The notes below the pieces were generated by a model that was not told the origin of the DNA, did no database searches, and saw only the letters and a program-made list of their open reading frames with translations. 64,000 nt of DNA, taken from Euphorbia lathyris (lineage: Eukaryota; Streptophyta; Magnoliopsida; Malpighiales; Euphorbiaceae). Location of the stretch: positions 82,830,441 through 82,894,440 of the forward strand of contig NC_088914.1 of assembly GCF_963576675.1 (NCBI RefSeq). Direction: 5' to 3'. This document shows positions 32,601 to 43,655 of the stretch, one piece after another. A program made the translations under genes and the position numbers. Each line of letters starts with the position of its first letter. The stretch's first letter is position 1.

Positions 32601-34202
32601 ATCTTCAAACACTTCAGCAGGTGATAAAGGTGGCAAAATATACTTCTTCCCATCCTTAGCAATAGTAAATTTATTTGTTCGACCATGATGTAGTGCTGAT
32701 CGATCGAATTGCCAAGGCCTCCCCAATAACACATGACATGCTTGCATAGGTACTACATCACATAATACCTCATCAGAAAAAGAACCAATAGAAAAGTTCA
32801 GAAGCACCTGTTTAGTAACTTTGAGTTCGTTACTATCATTCAACCATTGTAACCGATAAGGATTGGGATGTGGAATTGTTGATATCCCTAATCGGCTTGC
32901 TAACACATTGCTTACCACATTGCAACAACTTCCTCCATCAATAATTAGTAAGCATGTTTTTCCAAGTATGTTGCAATGAGCATGAAAGATGTGCTCTCGT
33001 TGCTCAATGTCACCACTCACTCCCATCTTCAATGTTCTACGAGTGACTAAGTTAACTCCATGTCCTCCTTTACTATCCACCTCTTCTATATCACTACAAT
33101 CTTCTAAGGTGGGCATATCATCTGATTCATGTTCGGACTCACTTTCGGATATTAACTCACCATGCTTCATAACCATCGCCTTTTGATTCGAACACTCTCT
33201 TGCATAGTGCCCTCTCCCTTGGCACTTAAAACACACAATTTCACGAGTTCTTGTGGGTTTTTCAGTAGTTTTGTATTTTGGAGTAGTTCCACCAATTTGC
33301 AATTTCCCAAATGCTTTTGAATCAACCTGAGGCGTTTGGTCACTTTTAGAGCTAAATTCAGATTTAGTTTTGAAATTACCTCTTGGATCTGACTTCCATG
33401 GAGTGGAAGTAGTGCCTTTGAACTTTGATCTCCCTTTCTCAACCTCTTGAAGTTGTCTCTCAATTTTTATCGCTTTATGGAGCATCTCGTCCATGTGGAA
33501 ATAAGTTTGTAGCTCAAGAGGGTTGCGAATCTCCCTCTTCATTCCCATGAGAAATCTAACCATGGTAGCTTCCTCATCTTCTTGTATATCAGCTCGGATT
33601 AGTGCCATCTCCAATTGTTTGTGATAATCTTCAACAGATTGGTTACCTTGAGACATGGATTGGAGTTCTTTCAACAACTCCTTATAATAGTGAGCCGGCA
33701 CAAATCTCTTTTTCATGACCTTCTTCAATTCACCCCATGTTCTTATGGGTTCATCACCATCTCTTTTTCTTGTGCGCTTTAATTGGTCCCACCAAACAGC
33801 CGCATATTCAGTTAGTTCGGATACTACAAGTTTCACCTTCTTCTCCTCGGAATACTCATGTATGTCAAAGATTGTTTCAACCTTTCGTACCCAATCAAGA
33901 TACGCCTCTGGGTCACTAGCTCCTCGAAAAGTAGGCATTTTAAGTTTGATAGCATTAAGATTACTATCTTTTCGATCGTTACCCCTTTTTCGGTATCCAA
34001 ACTGTTCCTCCTCTTCAGACTCGGATAGTTCATCATCAAAATTCAATCTCCCGCGTCCTCCTTTCTTTTGGCTTGATTTCTTTTGGTTTGAAACCAAATC
34101 AGCCACAATAGCCCCTAACCTCTTCATCTCACCTACAATAGCTTGTTGCCATTCTTTAGAATCAACATCGTTAACGTTGTCCTTTTTAGGTTCGTTAGAC
34201 AT
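29409..34202 (-). CDS. Gypsy gag-pol polyprotein, intact
   Basis: Single 1,597-residue frame. The order is an acidic N-terminus, a retrotransposon gag domain (about 100-235, with [13 protein letters not shown] and [10 protein letters not shown]), and a zinc knuckle [14 protein letters not shown] (about 324). The aspartic protease follows (about 419, [13 protein letters not shown], where the catalytic Asp is followed by GGS). Reverse transcriptase (about 690-860) carries [13 protein letters not shown] and YFDDILIYS, and RNase H (about 974) carries [13 protein letters not shown]. Integrase has its HHCC finger near 1165-1200 and its core near 1230-1325 ([27 protein letters not shown]). After the GDGPFQVV motif the frame crosses into the 3' LTR at 29658, so the last 82 residues are LTR-encoded. 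The tail includes [19 protein letters not shown]. No classical chromodomain is seen. All catalytic residues I can check are present. Confidence 0.97.
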   Translation of the reverse strand: MSNEPKKDNVNDVDSKEWQQAIVGEMKRLGAIVADLVSNQKKSSQKKGGRGRLNFDDELSESEEEEQFGYRKRGNDRKDSNLNAIKLKMPTFRGASDPEAYLDWVRKVETIFDIHEYSEEKKVKLVVSELTEYAAVWWDQLKRTRKRDGDEPIRTWGELKKVMKKRFVPAHYYKELLKELQSMSQGNQSVEDYHKQLEMALIRADIQEDEEATMVRFLMGMKREIRNPLELQTYFHMDEMLHKAIKIERQLQEVEKGRSKFKGTTSTPWKSDPRGNFKTKSEFSSKSDQTPQVDSKAFGKLQIGGTTPKYKTTEKPTRTREIVCFKCQGRGHYARECSNQKAMVMKHGELISESESEHESDDMPTLEDCSDIEEVDSKGGHGVNLVTRRTLKMGVSGDIEQREHIFHAHCNILGKTCLLIIDGGSCCNVVSNVLASRLGISTIPHPNPYRLQWLNDSNELKVTKQVLLNFSIGSFSDEVLCDVVPMQACHVLLGRPWQFDRSALHHGRTNKFTIAKDGKKYILPPLSPAEVFEDQLYMQRMLQEQSVRREKVKARENKSDKISEGVKREEVSEKALVRSRNEGERREKERSINKSQNLSLYAKLRDVKQTDFENKNLLLFYCKSFCLSSVSQSNLPSSISPLLQEFKDLFPEEMPNKLPPIRGIEHQIDFVPGAQIPNRPAYRSNPEETKELQRQVEELMAKGLIRESMSPCAVPVILVPKKDGTWRMCIDCRAVNKITVKYRHPIPRLDDMLDELNGAVIFTKIDLKSGYHQIRMSLGDEWKTAFKTKHGLYEWLVMPFGLTNAPSTFMRLMNHVLREFIGKFVVVYFDDILIYSKSEAEHIEHVKVVLDVLREQKLYANLSKCSFCMEKVVFLGFIVSAQGVSVDIEKVKAIQEWPTPNSVTEVRSFHGLASFYRRFVKNFSTIAAPLTEVIKKNVGFKWGKAQEDAFEMLKARLTSAPVLALPNFDKSFEIECDASGVGIGAVLMQEGRPIAFFSEKLSGATLNYPTYDKELYALVRALQMWQHYLWPKEFVIHTDHESLKHLKGQQKLNRRHAKWVEFIETFPYVIKYKQGKENVVADALSRRVSLLNVMHAKCLGFEYIKELYVDDLDFASIYKACELTAFGKFYRHEGYLFRDNRLCMPKCSHREFLVREAHGGGLMGHFGVAKTLDMISEHFFWPHMKRDVERICASCINCKKAKSRVMPHGLYTPLPVPNEPWTAISMDFVMALPRSKRGNDSIFVVVDRFSKMAHFIPCHKTDDAINIANLFFREVVRLHGMPKSIVSDRDPKFLSYFWKTLWNKLGTKLLFSTSCHPQTDGQTEVVNRTLGQLLRAVIQKNLKSWEECLPFIEFAYNRAIHSSTNFSPFEIVYGFNPLTPLDLIPLPVDERKSLDGKKKAEMVLKLHEQVKQQLEKKNEHYAKQANKGRQCVLFEPGDWVWLHMRKERFPAQRKSKLHPRGDGPFQVVARIGDNAYKLDLPGEYSVHATFNVADLSLFDVGDEDLRTNPFQERGNDVISKAQEHGTKELGVKEPSRSMRDPLELSIGPMTKNRAKKDQQMLNGLILSFFKQGMNSSEVIKDGVFLCCIQAQAHNSDM

Positions 34203-34566
34203 GACAAAATATATAAAGAATGAAAGAAAAGTGAAATCTAGTCTAAAGCAAGAAAAGAAGAAAAAGAAAGTAAAAGAAGTACCTCACAACCGGTTCAATC
34301 ACTCTTTTATATTATCTTGATATATCACAAGGATTATCTCGGGTAATATAAATGCCAATGAAGCAAAAGAATGACAAAATAAAGTAGAGCAGAAACTAGA
34401 AGCAAAGAAGACTAATATTGTAACGATAACCAAAGTTTAGCACACTAAGAATAGAATAAAAGACGATTTTCGAAGAAGAGACAAATGTTTGAAAGAAATT
34501 TTAAGAATGTGTGTTTAGCATGCAAATTCTAGAAAACTTGTAACTTTAGTACAAACAATGAGCCGA

Positions 34567-34671
34567 TTTTTTTTTTTTCCTTTTTTTTCCTCTTTTTTTT
34601 TTCCTTTTTTTTCCTCTTTTTTTTTTCCTTTTTTTTCCTTTTTTTTTTTTCCTTTTTTTTCCTTTTTTTTT
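34567..34671. repeat. Homopurine/homopyrimidine tract in the gypsy leader
   Basis: About 105 bp of T runs broken by CC or CCTC at regular intervals, so A runs with GG on the RNA strand. It lies in the leader between the primer site and the gag start. Confidence 0.9.
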
Positions 34672-34939
34672 AAACTAGATTGGAATTGATTAACAAATTA
34701 AACTTGCACTAATGATTTAGCATGCAAAAAAAAATTGAAGAAATTCACACACATAAATGGGTTTGGCTAGTAAGAATAGAATCCAAAAATAATCAGTTCG
34801 CTACAACTAAGAACCTAAATAACTAGATGCAAAGATATGAGGAACTCGATCAATAATTAAAGACTCTAGATTGGGGTAATTTTTTTTTTTTTTAATTTCG
34901 ACAAACAAAACAAAAACAACAAATTCCTTAAGAGCCAAA

Positions 34940-34951
34940 GCTCTGATACCA
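34940..34951 (-). promoter_or_regulatory. Primer-binding site (tRNA-iMet), gypsy
   Basis: TGGTATCAGAGC on the minus strand, two bases inside the 5' LTR. Confidence 0.9.
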
Positions 34952-34953
34952 AT

Positions 34954-35876
34954 TGATGTGATATTGGTTATGAAAAAGAGATAATAACCAAATCAACAAG
35001 TTTTCCCGATCTATCTTAAGGAATTAATAGAATCAAATAACAAACATAAATTGGTGATAACAAACCAATCCCAAAGAATTAAAGACAATGAAAGGAGATC
35101 TGACCTTACACCTTCGAATAATTAAATTGGAACCTGAGTGTTTGGCGATTCACAAGTACCTTACCAAAATACTTGTTCACGATCAAGATAATATTGCAAG
35201 AATGATGACCCGGTCTCTCAAGCTCACAATAAAGAATTCAATCCCGGATTGAAAATAATTCCCAAAGGAAAAGAAGAACTTTTGTTCATAAAAATATTGA
35301 TTTCTGATTGATAAAAATAATGAAGAATACAAGCCTTTATATAGGCTACAAAATAAACCTAAACCTAAACTAAAAAGGAAGTTGAATCCTAGTGCACCAA
35401 GGTAAAAGAAATCCTAATTAGACAAGGAAAAACATTAAATTCGTTTTTGTCCTTTAGAGCCCAATTTCAGCCCACTAATTAACATTATTTGGGCCTTTTA
35501 ATTAGCTAGAAATAAGCCCAATCAAACCTATAAGGTTATAGCATTAATTTTAATGAGTCCCAATGGGTTTTGCACATGCCAAACACATGCAAGTCCAAAG
35601 CTTCTCTTAAAATATGATCAACCTTTTTACATATCACTATTATGGGCTTGGGCTTGGATACAACACAAAAACACACCATCTTTAATGACTTCGCTAGAAT
35701 TCATTCCTTGTTTAAAGAAGCTCAAGATGAGTCCATTAAGCATTTGTTGGTCTTTCTTTGCACGATTCTTCGTCATAGGTCCAATTGACAGCTCCAATGG
35801 ATCCCTCATGCTTCTACTAGGCTCCTTAACTCCAAGCTCCTTTGTTCCATGCTCTTGTGCTTTTGATATCACATCA
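34954..35876 (-). repeat. 5' LTR of the gypsy element
   Basis: 923 bp, with a TATA box (TATATAAA, minus strand, 35336-35343). It contains an untranslated duplicate of the last part of the polyprotein frame (35627-35872), a by-product of the ORF-LTR overlap. Confidence 0.95.
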
Positions 35877-35881
35877 CCAAA

Positions 35882-36198
35882 TATATTGGAAAATGGATGT
35901 ATCTACATGTAACAATCCAATTTTGTCGGATGGTGCAAGAATTGAACGCTAGAACAATAAAAGGTGTTTCGCGGCTACTTTTTATATTCATACTCTTGTT
36001 TATCTTTTCACTTTAAAATGAAGAGTTTTATACGTTTGGTTAATAAGTTCTTATTTATCTTTTAAATCTGAAGAGTAGTTTTTTTTACGAAAGCAAAGTT
36101 CTTTTCTTTTTGAAAAAACCGTTTTTTCCAACAATAAACCGTATCAGCAAACAACAAACAATAGGTAAAACAAACGGGTCCTAAACAATCTTAAAAAA
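35882..36198. other. Intergenic spacer
   Basis: AT-rich flank of the gypsy insertion; no gene seen. Confidence 0.35.
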
Positions 36199-36650
36199 TG
36201 GTAATCAGGGGCGGAGACAAATGGGCAAACCCCTTGACCGTTAGAACCACTCCTACTATGAATAATTTCCTGCCCCCGAATGTTTGGAATTATCTCTATT
36301 ATGGATGATTTTGACCTTATTTTTCCAAAAAATTAAGATTCGATGTGGTTAATTAACTCATTAAATTTGTATTACAAAATCCAATTTGATCAACAAAAGT
36401 TAGACCATAAATTTCTCTAAGTTTGTACAAAACAGCTCAAACTTATTTTTATAGTCCAAACGTAGCTTAATTTTAACAAGTTTTACAATGATGCATAAAA
36501 ATTAGTTCTAAACAACTCAGATAATAGAATGCATATATACATAACAAAAAAAATTGAACGTGTTCAATTTACCAAACAAAAAAATTACCTCCACACATAT
36601 AAAATTGAGACCCCCTAACAGACCAACCGTGTATTAGTCATTATCCATGA
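36199..36650. repeat. Dispersed repeat, copy A (GGGGCGGAGAC family)
   Basis: It starts at CAGGGGCGGAGACAA and ends near ACCGTGTATTAGTCATT. Its order of phrases (TAGCTTAATTTT..AAGTTTTACA, TGTTCAATTTA, AAATTGAGACCCCC) matches 54862-55425. A partial third copy lies at 36770-36890 (AATTCGATTTAGCAAAAATAA, TTCGCCCTCACCCACTG). It is probably a non-autonomous element. Confidence 0.55.
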
Positions 36651-36922
36651 AAATATATAATTAACACAACATAAACATGTCTAATGTTTGTTAAACATAT
36701 TGGATGAAACTTGATAATTAGGGTAGAAATTTTAATTGATAAATCGAAGATTTGACTTCAGCGAGTTCCGGTGTAAATAACATGTATAAATATACATACA
36801 AACAATTGAGCGAATTCGATTTAGCAAAAATAAATAAAAATTACGCATTCAACTGTAAAATTCGCCCTCACCCACTGTATGAACCCTGAAAAACAAAATT
36901 TGGATGATCATATACCGATACA

Positions 36923-37216
36923 CTATCTAAATCCAAATCTGAGCGATTTGGCATTGGGAAGATCTCCAGATACTGCTTTCCTTTTCTTAGAATCCGATGA
37001 AACAGACGCAACAGCAGCATCAGGTGAGGATGGCGAACAATCAACATCTTGAGCTAAAATCAACTGAACAAAACTCCCATAAAAGTACGTAATATCCTCG
37101 AGAGGCTGCCTTACCCTTCTTTTAAACCCTTTCTTCTTCGATGAACTCTTCTTCACAATTTCCTCGGCTTTCTCTGCAGAGAATGGAGGAATGTTTTCTT
37201 TGTTGTTCGACTCCAT
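36923..37216 (-). CDS. Small basic protein with KEN and D-box-like degrons
   Basis: Intronless 97-codon frame with much better coding composition than its surroundings. It starts MESNNKENIPP. The KEN motif (residues 6-8) and RQPL (an RxxL destruction-box pattern, residues 36-39, within RRVRQPLEDIT) are the two degrons recognised by the anaphase-promoting complex in cell-cycle proteins. Lys/Arg clusters (SSSKKKGFKRRVR, SKKRKA) suggest nuclear localisation. The middle is Ser/Asp-rich, and the C-terminus ends LRFGFR. I cannot name the family. The inference is a small nuclear protein whose level follows the cell cycle. The GC-rich 5' flank to 37500 would be its leader and promoter. It is not an element fragment as far as I can see. 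Confidence 0.6.
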   Translation of the reverse strand: MESNNKENIPPFSAEKAEEIVKKSSSKKKGFKRRVRQPLEDITYFYGSFVQLILAQDVDCSPSSPDAAVASVSSDSKKRKAVSGDLPNAKSLRFGFR

Positions 37217-37682
37217 TGATTTCGTAAGCTAAAGGGAGAGAAATTGAGAGAATAATGGAGACTAATTGGGGGAAAATGAAATCGGGAATCGGCATTTTGT
37301 AGTGAGAATTTTCAAGTTTGGATCTGGAATTTGGATTTGGAGGGAGATGTTAAATTGTTCAGATTTGAACAAAAAATTGGATTCGTAGAGTGAGGAATTA
37401 TTATTAGGGGAAGAAGAGGGAAATGGGAAAGTATGAAAGGGTGAATTTTCCCGGTTCTTTGCAAATGAAAACTTGGGGCGCCATATAGGCAAAAGACAAA
37501 AATGTAAGTGAAATTCAGATTTATTATTATGTATAAAATAAGAAAATGCCAACTAAGTGTTACACACTGCCAAAAAGTTTCCAAATAAACTTTTGATATT
37601 AATACAAAAGTATATAATTTTTTGTTTATTTACAAAAATACCCTTATTGTGTAAAAGTTTGTAAATGTGTGAAAATAAGGAA

Positions 37683-37766
37683 CTCATTCCGGCTAGAAAG
37701 GTAACCGGGTGGCGTATGTGTATTGATTATCGAAAATTAAATGATGTCGTCCGAAAGGATCTAAGA
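37683..37766 (+). pseudogene. Orphan gypsy reverse-transcriptase fragment
   Basis: About 28 codons read LIPARKVTGWRMCIDYRKLN and then DVVRKD. This is the conserved reverse-transcriptase segment before the catalytic domain, with the wording typical of Athila/Tat-type gypsy elements. Nothing recognisable flanks it on either side. It is a short relic. Confidence 0.7.
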
Positions 37767-38189
37767 TTTTATTTAAGACAATGTTCAAAATCCTCCCTAT
37801 CATTTTTTTTAGGAAAGTGTATATTTATCAATAACATATAAAATCGTATAAATTTACTTCTAATATTTCTAAACAATGTCAAATTTTTCACTATCTAGCG
37901 GAAGATTTGAATGAACTGGTTTGACAGTTATTTGATTGTCATATCCCAAACAAATTTGTTGTTAAACTGAAGCGGTTTCATGCATTTTGGTATATTGTTT
38001 GTAACTATATTAATAACACAGTAGTACGACTATATCTGAGAGTGATTTTCTAATGCCAGCTAGGATTTCTTTAGTGTTTGAGATAAGACAGAAAATGATA
38101 TCAAAATAGGGGTAGGGGATTGGCGACCCCACTCTGATAGTAAAGTTAGGAAAGACGAGTGTTGTGTAGTAAGCAATTAGGTCTATATT
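37767..38189. other. AT-rich intergenic stretch
   Basis: No gene. It probably holds the unrecognisable remainder of the element that left the reverse-transcriptase fragment. Confidence 0.3.
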
Positions 38190-40450
38190 GTACATAATAT
38201 TTTTGTGTACCTTAGATGTGCAATATCTTGGTCTATTTATAGGGTGTAAGGGCTAAATCGAGTAGTTGGTCAGCATGTACGCCCTAGCTTAGCCAATTGA
38301 CACGTGTTAGCTCTGAATTGTGAGTGTCTGCCGTAAGAAGGACAAATTTGTATTTTACCAAAATTGTCTTTCCGTGATTCCAGATGTGGAATCAATGACG
38401 TATACTGGTATAATTTCGAAACCCTTATTTTATTGGTCAATGTGGCTTGGTGGTTTACACATCTTAACTTAGTTTAATCCGGAGGCTCTCTCTGCGACAT
38501 GTGTCCTTACTTCCTTTTATGAGAACACATGTCTAACTCCTTATATTTTCGTGATGTCAAATGCCTTCCTCCATTTTTCAAAGTTTTTTAGAGCTTCATT
38601 CGACTATTAGGCTAAATAATCAAAAATTGATGGAGGTCTGATGATAAGCAAAATAGAAACCATGTCTTATTAATGACTAGACGTGGTATCTTGTGACCCC
38701 GTAATATTTGATTCTTTCTTATGGTAGGTGATACGTTTAAGTGCACTTCTTGAAAACTGAGGTCATTTCATAGAGCGTGCAACTTTTGCAAGAGTTCCTT
38801 CCTACCATTACTCCTTCTCCATAGAGGTGATGCCACGTGTTGTCGGACGCCTTACCTAGGGGTATAAGGTGAGAGAGATTTTGGGGTTTTCAAGGAGCAT
38901 CATTTATGGCGATGACCATTGAATGTGTTGTTTCATCGTCCTAACACATAGACTCTATAAAAGGGACACAAGGTCAATCATTGTCTTCTTCATAAGATTT
39001 TCGGCTTTTTGAATCCTTTTGCAATTTCAGATTTATTCTAGACTTCAGTTCTTAGTAAGTTCATTTCTCCCTCTTATTGTCTTTTGTTTGTATGGAAGCG
39101 TTGAGAAGGAAGAATTCTTATTATCCCCAAAACCTTGTCATCATTGATCAAACTTCCTCTAGCGATTGAGATCATTTCCCTAAAGAAGCAAAATAATAAG
39201 AAACAAGATCCCCCATAAATTTCCATAGGAAAAGGAAAAAAGGCAGGTCCTCACATAAAAACCCAAAAATCACAAAGGCAGATTTCCACTGATAAGAAAC
39301 AAAAACCCAAAGCATAGGAGCAAGGTTTATCACTAACTACAGAGCAGCTAGTGGAACTAACCCATGAGTTCTTAGAGCTTCAAAGGATGGAAGTGCATTT
39401 GCCTGATCTAGATCAGTGCATTAGCTATAGTTTTGAGGATTTAATTAATTAGGGTCTTTGTCTTAGAAAAAATCTACTCGGATTTGGAATTGATGTTGAC
39501 TATATCAGTCCTTCAAAGGTTTTGGAATCCTACGAGAATAAACATTAACGATGTCTGCCACTGGACCATGAGTGTCTTAAAGTCTGCATTTTTATATGAA
39601 TAATTAGATAGTGTGAAGGGCTTCAAACTGAAGTTGTTCTTATTGGGAGAAAAAAAAAGTGCCCCAAAAAGCATGTGGGGTTTCCTTTCAACTTCACCTC
39701 GAACCCTGACTTAGGTTGCAGTGAAACTTGGAAGAAGGGTAAAACCCTCATTCTGGATGAAGAAGTGTTAAGAGAGATTCTGACCTTTTCGTAGTTTACC
39801 ATTAGGTTGGCATGTTGTATTTGATCAATGACGGGGTTCCATGTGTCGTACGAGATGATTATAGAATAATATTTTTTTTATAAAGAGGACCACTATCATG
39901 AAGGTATTGAAATGGACTTTCTTTTTTACTTGTTCTTTTTCTTAGTTTTTAGGTGCAGACATGGCTTCTAATGTGAGTTTTCATGCCCGTGTGTTAGTAA
40001 GAAGAAACCAATAGGTTGTTGCTAACCCTGGAGTGCCAAGTGTGGGGTGCATGCAAACTCCACTATAGCCGGAATGTCGACTACATGTGTTATCAACTCT
40101 CAAGTATTGAATGTCAATATGTCTACAACTTATTTGGCTGAAGCTGGAACACCGACTGTTAACTTTAAAGGTTCCTTTGTTGTTGTAAATTAGGCTACTG
40201 GTGTTGAAACCATAGAGGAAAGTGGTTCATTGGTTGAAGAAACTACTCAGCCTTTGGAGGAGAATCCCGTAATTGAACTAGAATACCAAGGTGAATGAGA
40301 TGTTGGTGTCCAAAGTTTAGAATCAAGATACCTACCAAATGATCTCAACATCTTCAGAGATCCAAATGATTGAAGTTACTACAGGAGTGCAACGACTCGT
40401 ACCTCTTTTTCGGATGTCCCTACCAAGACTTTTGGGAATATATTGTAAAT
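38190..40450. mobile_element. Probable decayed LTR-retroelement sequence
   Basis: The composition is closer to coding or LTR sequence than the surrounding AT-rich DNA. Promoter-like sites occur on both strands: CTATAAATAG on minus at about 38235 and CTATAAAAGGG on plus at about 38953. From 39340 to 40440 short translated pieces with gag-like flavour appear (FKLKLFLL, KSMWGFPFNFTSNPDLG, EETTQPLEENPVIELE), broken by many stops. I found no LTR pair, primer site or reverse transcriptase. Assignment to a retroelement is an inference. Confidence 0.3.
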
Positions 40451-40652
40451 AAACAGTCTAGACAACACTATGAAAACTTAAAATTTTTCTATTCTCGAAT
40501 CCCATGAATCATGTTATATCTATTAATTGATAAAAACTAATTAAACTAAATAAGAAGTTTATTCACGTTTACCTCTTGTAGCGATGATCCTTTGAATTGA
40601 AAAGGTCATCTAAATCAACAAGTAAAACACCCAAGTGTCGAGCACCTCCAAC

Positions 40653-40844
40653 TGATGGAGGACGGTTTTGTAATCTTCTATATTGTGCATATTATCTGTA
40701 TGATAATTAGGATATTGTTAGCAATTTGAATTAGTCAATATTCTGTAGATTCCTCATATCTTTCAGTTGTAACCAAACTCTTGTAAACTCTATTTAAGTG
40801 GTCATTATCAATACAGAGAAACCATTCATCCCACAATTGTTTCA
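40653..40844 (+). repeat. 5' LTR of the split Copia element
   Basis: 192 bp, from TGATGGAGG to TTGTTTCA, paired with 54227-54418. Confidence 0.93.
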
Positions 40845-40857
40845 TGGTATCAAGAGC
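40845..40857 (+). promoter_or_regulatory. Primer-binding site (Met tRNA type), split Copia
   Basis: TGGTATCAAGAGC immediately after the 5' LTR. It is the initiator-tRNA primer site with one extra A. Confidence 0.75.
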
Positions 40858-40916
40858 CATAAAGGATTAAAACTCCAATTATTTTATATTTTTACGATCC
40901 TTTCTCTGCCTTCCTA

Positions 40917-43655
40917 ATGGCCTCCGCCGGAGCTAACTCTTCCGCCTCCATCACCTCAAATCTCTCCGCCCAAATCACTCAAAAACTCACCGCTTCGAAT
41001 TTCTTATTGTGGGAAACTCAGCTTATGCCTTTGCTGAGAGGACAAGGGTTAGCCGAGCATATTGATGCTACCTATGAACCCCCATCGAAAGAGTTGCCCA
41101 CCGGAGCTATCAATCTGGCACACAAACGATGGGAACAAATCGACCAACAGGTCCTGAGTTTATTGATTTCTTCGCTTGATGCAAGCGTGTTGCCACAGGT
41201 GGTCGGTGCTAAGACGGCGGCTGCCGCCTACTCCAAACTGGTGAAAGCTTATGCTACTGGGTCCAAAACTCGGATTAAGGAGTTGAAACAACGAATTCAT
41301 TCTCTTCAGCAAAATAATGATTCGATTTCAATCTACCTTACCTCAGCCAAACTTTTGTATGATCAGTTGATATCTCTACAGAGCCCTATATCGGAGGAGG
41401 ATTTTGTCACTGCCATCCTCGATGGACTCAGTCCAGCTTTTCGCCCATTTTCTCGGGTTCTTAAAGCTCAGATGAAGGACGTTGCCTTTGAAGACCTGAC
41501 CGGTCTTTTGCTGTCTGAGGAGCGACAGTTAGCCCGCGAGGTCCCTCAGCAACATTTTATCCCGTCTGTTCATTATGTCGGTAGGACTAATGGCTGTGGA
41601 AGAGGACACGATCGAGGTAATCAGTCCACCTCTTACCGCCCGCAATACATAGTCTCTGCCCCTTTGGATGCAACCTCAATTACCTGCCATAATTGCCGAG
41701 GAACTGGGCATATTTCTAAGCAATGCCCGTCCCCTAAACTGTCACGGAACACTAACAATAGACAGAATTTTCGGCCTTCCTCTAATGTTGCAACGGTGTC
41801 TCACTCTACCCCAACCGATTGGCTTGTTGATTCGCGCGCGACTCATCATCTCACTACTGACCTAGGAAACCTTGCTGTTCATTCCGAGTATGACGGGCCT
41901 GAAGAAGTTACAGTTGGCAATGGTAATACAATCCCTATTTCTCATGTTGGTCATTCCAATTTTCAACTTTCCGATTCTTCTGTTAAATTTCAGAATATAT
42001 TATGTGTCCCTAAAACTGTTAATAATTTATTATCAGTATCCTCTTTAACCAAATCCAATCCTATCTCTGTGGATTTTTTTGCTAATCATTTTATTTTGAA
42101 GGATTTGGAGACACAGAAGGAAATTCACAGAGGAAAGAATAAGGATGGTCTCTACACTCTTTCAATTCCGTCATCTCTACCACATCGGGTTCAAGCCAAT
42201 AATGTTTCATTGACACAATGGCATGCTAGATTAGGCCATGCCAATTTTTCTCTTGTTAAGAAAGCACTTTGCTTAAACAAAATTTCATTCAATAATAATA
42301 AATGTCGTGAATTCTGTGATTCATGTTGTGTTAGCAAATCCCATCGGCTTCCTTTTGTCAAATCTGATTATGTTGCTTCCGCTCCTTTGGGTTTAGTATG
42401 TTCTGATGTGTGGGGTCCTGCACCCGTAATTTCTTATGATAAATGTCGATTCTATGTTCTGTTCTATGACCATTACAGTAAATTCTCCTGGTTATTTTTT
42501 GTGAAATACAAATCTGAAGTTATGAGTGTTTTTATCCAGTTTAGAACACTTGTTGAAAAACATTTTCAAAGACCCATTAAAACATTTCAATCAGATTGGG
42601 GAGGCGAATTTCAGGCTTTAACTACATATTTATCATCCAATGGCATTAATCATAGGGTTTCTTGCCCATACACACCCGAACAAAATGGGTGTGTAAAACG
42701 CAAACACAGACACGCGGTAGAAACTGGTCTTGCCTTATTAAATCAAGCAAAGATTCCTAACTCTTTCTGGACTTATGCTTTTGAATGTGCTATGTACGTT
42801 ATTAATAGATTACCTATTTCTTCTCTTGATAACTGTACTCCATTTCAGAAATTATTTGGTGTTGCCCCTGATTATAATCTGTATCGACCATTTGGTTGTC
42901 TCTGCTATCCTTGGTTAAAACCATACACTCATCACAAACTTGAATCTCGTTCCCGTAAATGTGTTTTTCTTGGCTATAGCAGAGTTCACAAAGGATATAA
43001 GTGTTACGATTTGTTAACTAATAGAATTTCATCTCACGTCATGTTGTATTCAATGAACAGATGTTTCCTTTTTCACAGTTAGATCTTGAGCTTCGCTCCT
43101 CATCAACAAGCCAAGGAATTGATACACCAGTTCATGTGACATTTCCCTCCATTGAGCACCCATTTTCTGCAACTCCGCCATAAGAAACTATTACTACGGC
43201 TTCCCCGGTTTCAGCAGCTCCCAATTTGACCTCTCCTCCAACTTTACCAACCCAAACAGCCCAAAATCGTGCCCTTATACCCTATGTTGCACCTCCACAG
43301 TTATTGCAGCATTCCTCTCAAACCCCACCATCCCCTACGCCTACTGATTCCACAATTCCCCCTGTCAAGGACCTCATTACTTACCCAAATATTACTCACC
43401 CAGCCACCTCAAACACGCCCAGCCCAATTACAACACAAATAGCCCCTATAACCAACCCACACACCACTGCTAATCCCAACAAAACACACAACATGATAAC
43501 CCGTACTCAAACAGGCACCTTACGTCCTAAATCTTACTTAGTCGCTGCTGAAATCACCACCCCCACTTGTTTTACTCACGCTGTTAGAAGACCAGAATGG
43601 CGTGAAGCTATGGCAGCCGAATATAATGCTTTAATTGATAACGGTACATGGGAAC
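40917..43655 (+). pseudogene. Copia gag-protease-integrase part, broken
   Basis: The frame from ATG 40917 to 43082 gives gag (residues 1-225, with LTASNFLLWETQLMPLL), the zinc knuckle CHNCRGTGHISKQC (about 257), and the protease with WLVDSRATHHL (about 303). The normal D-S-G of the protease is D-S-R here. Integrase follows, with its HHCC finger near 440-475 and the core motifs SDWGGEF and PEQNGCVKR. Near 43035 the frame shifts; the continuation runs through a TAA at 43181-43183 into a Pro/Thr-rich linker and the start of the reverse-transcriptase region (DNGTWE). There the coding sequence stops at the nested element (43656) and resumes at 52791. The protein cannot be made. Confidence 0.9.

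Larger units (their letters stand above)
28736..35876 (-). mobile_element. Complete young Ty3/gypsy retrotransposon (minus strand)
   Basis: 7.1-kb element with 923-bp LTRs at 28736-29658 (3') and 34954-35876 (5'). Each LTR is bounded by the perfect 11-bp inverted repeat TGATGTGATAT/ATATCACATCA. The target duplication CCAAA is at 28731-28735 and 35877-35881. By eye the two LTRs differ at only two positions, and the 1,597-codon polyprotein has no break. The tRNA-iMet primer site, purine tract and LTR TATA box are all present. It is therefore a strong candidate for a recently active, autonomous copy. The coding frame extends into the 3' LTR, a layout known from the CRM group of chromoviruses; that lineage is my inference. 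Confidence 0.95.

Noticed and set aside
35553..35912. Frames at 35553-35912 (+) and 35627-35872 (-) in the gypsy 5' LTR
   Set aside because: The minus frame is the untranslated LTR duplicate of the gag-pol tail, and the plus frame is its antisense shadow.
37262..37584. Minus-strand frames upstream of the degron gene
   Set aside because: They lie in the putative leader and promoter of that gene, overlap each other and look non-coding.
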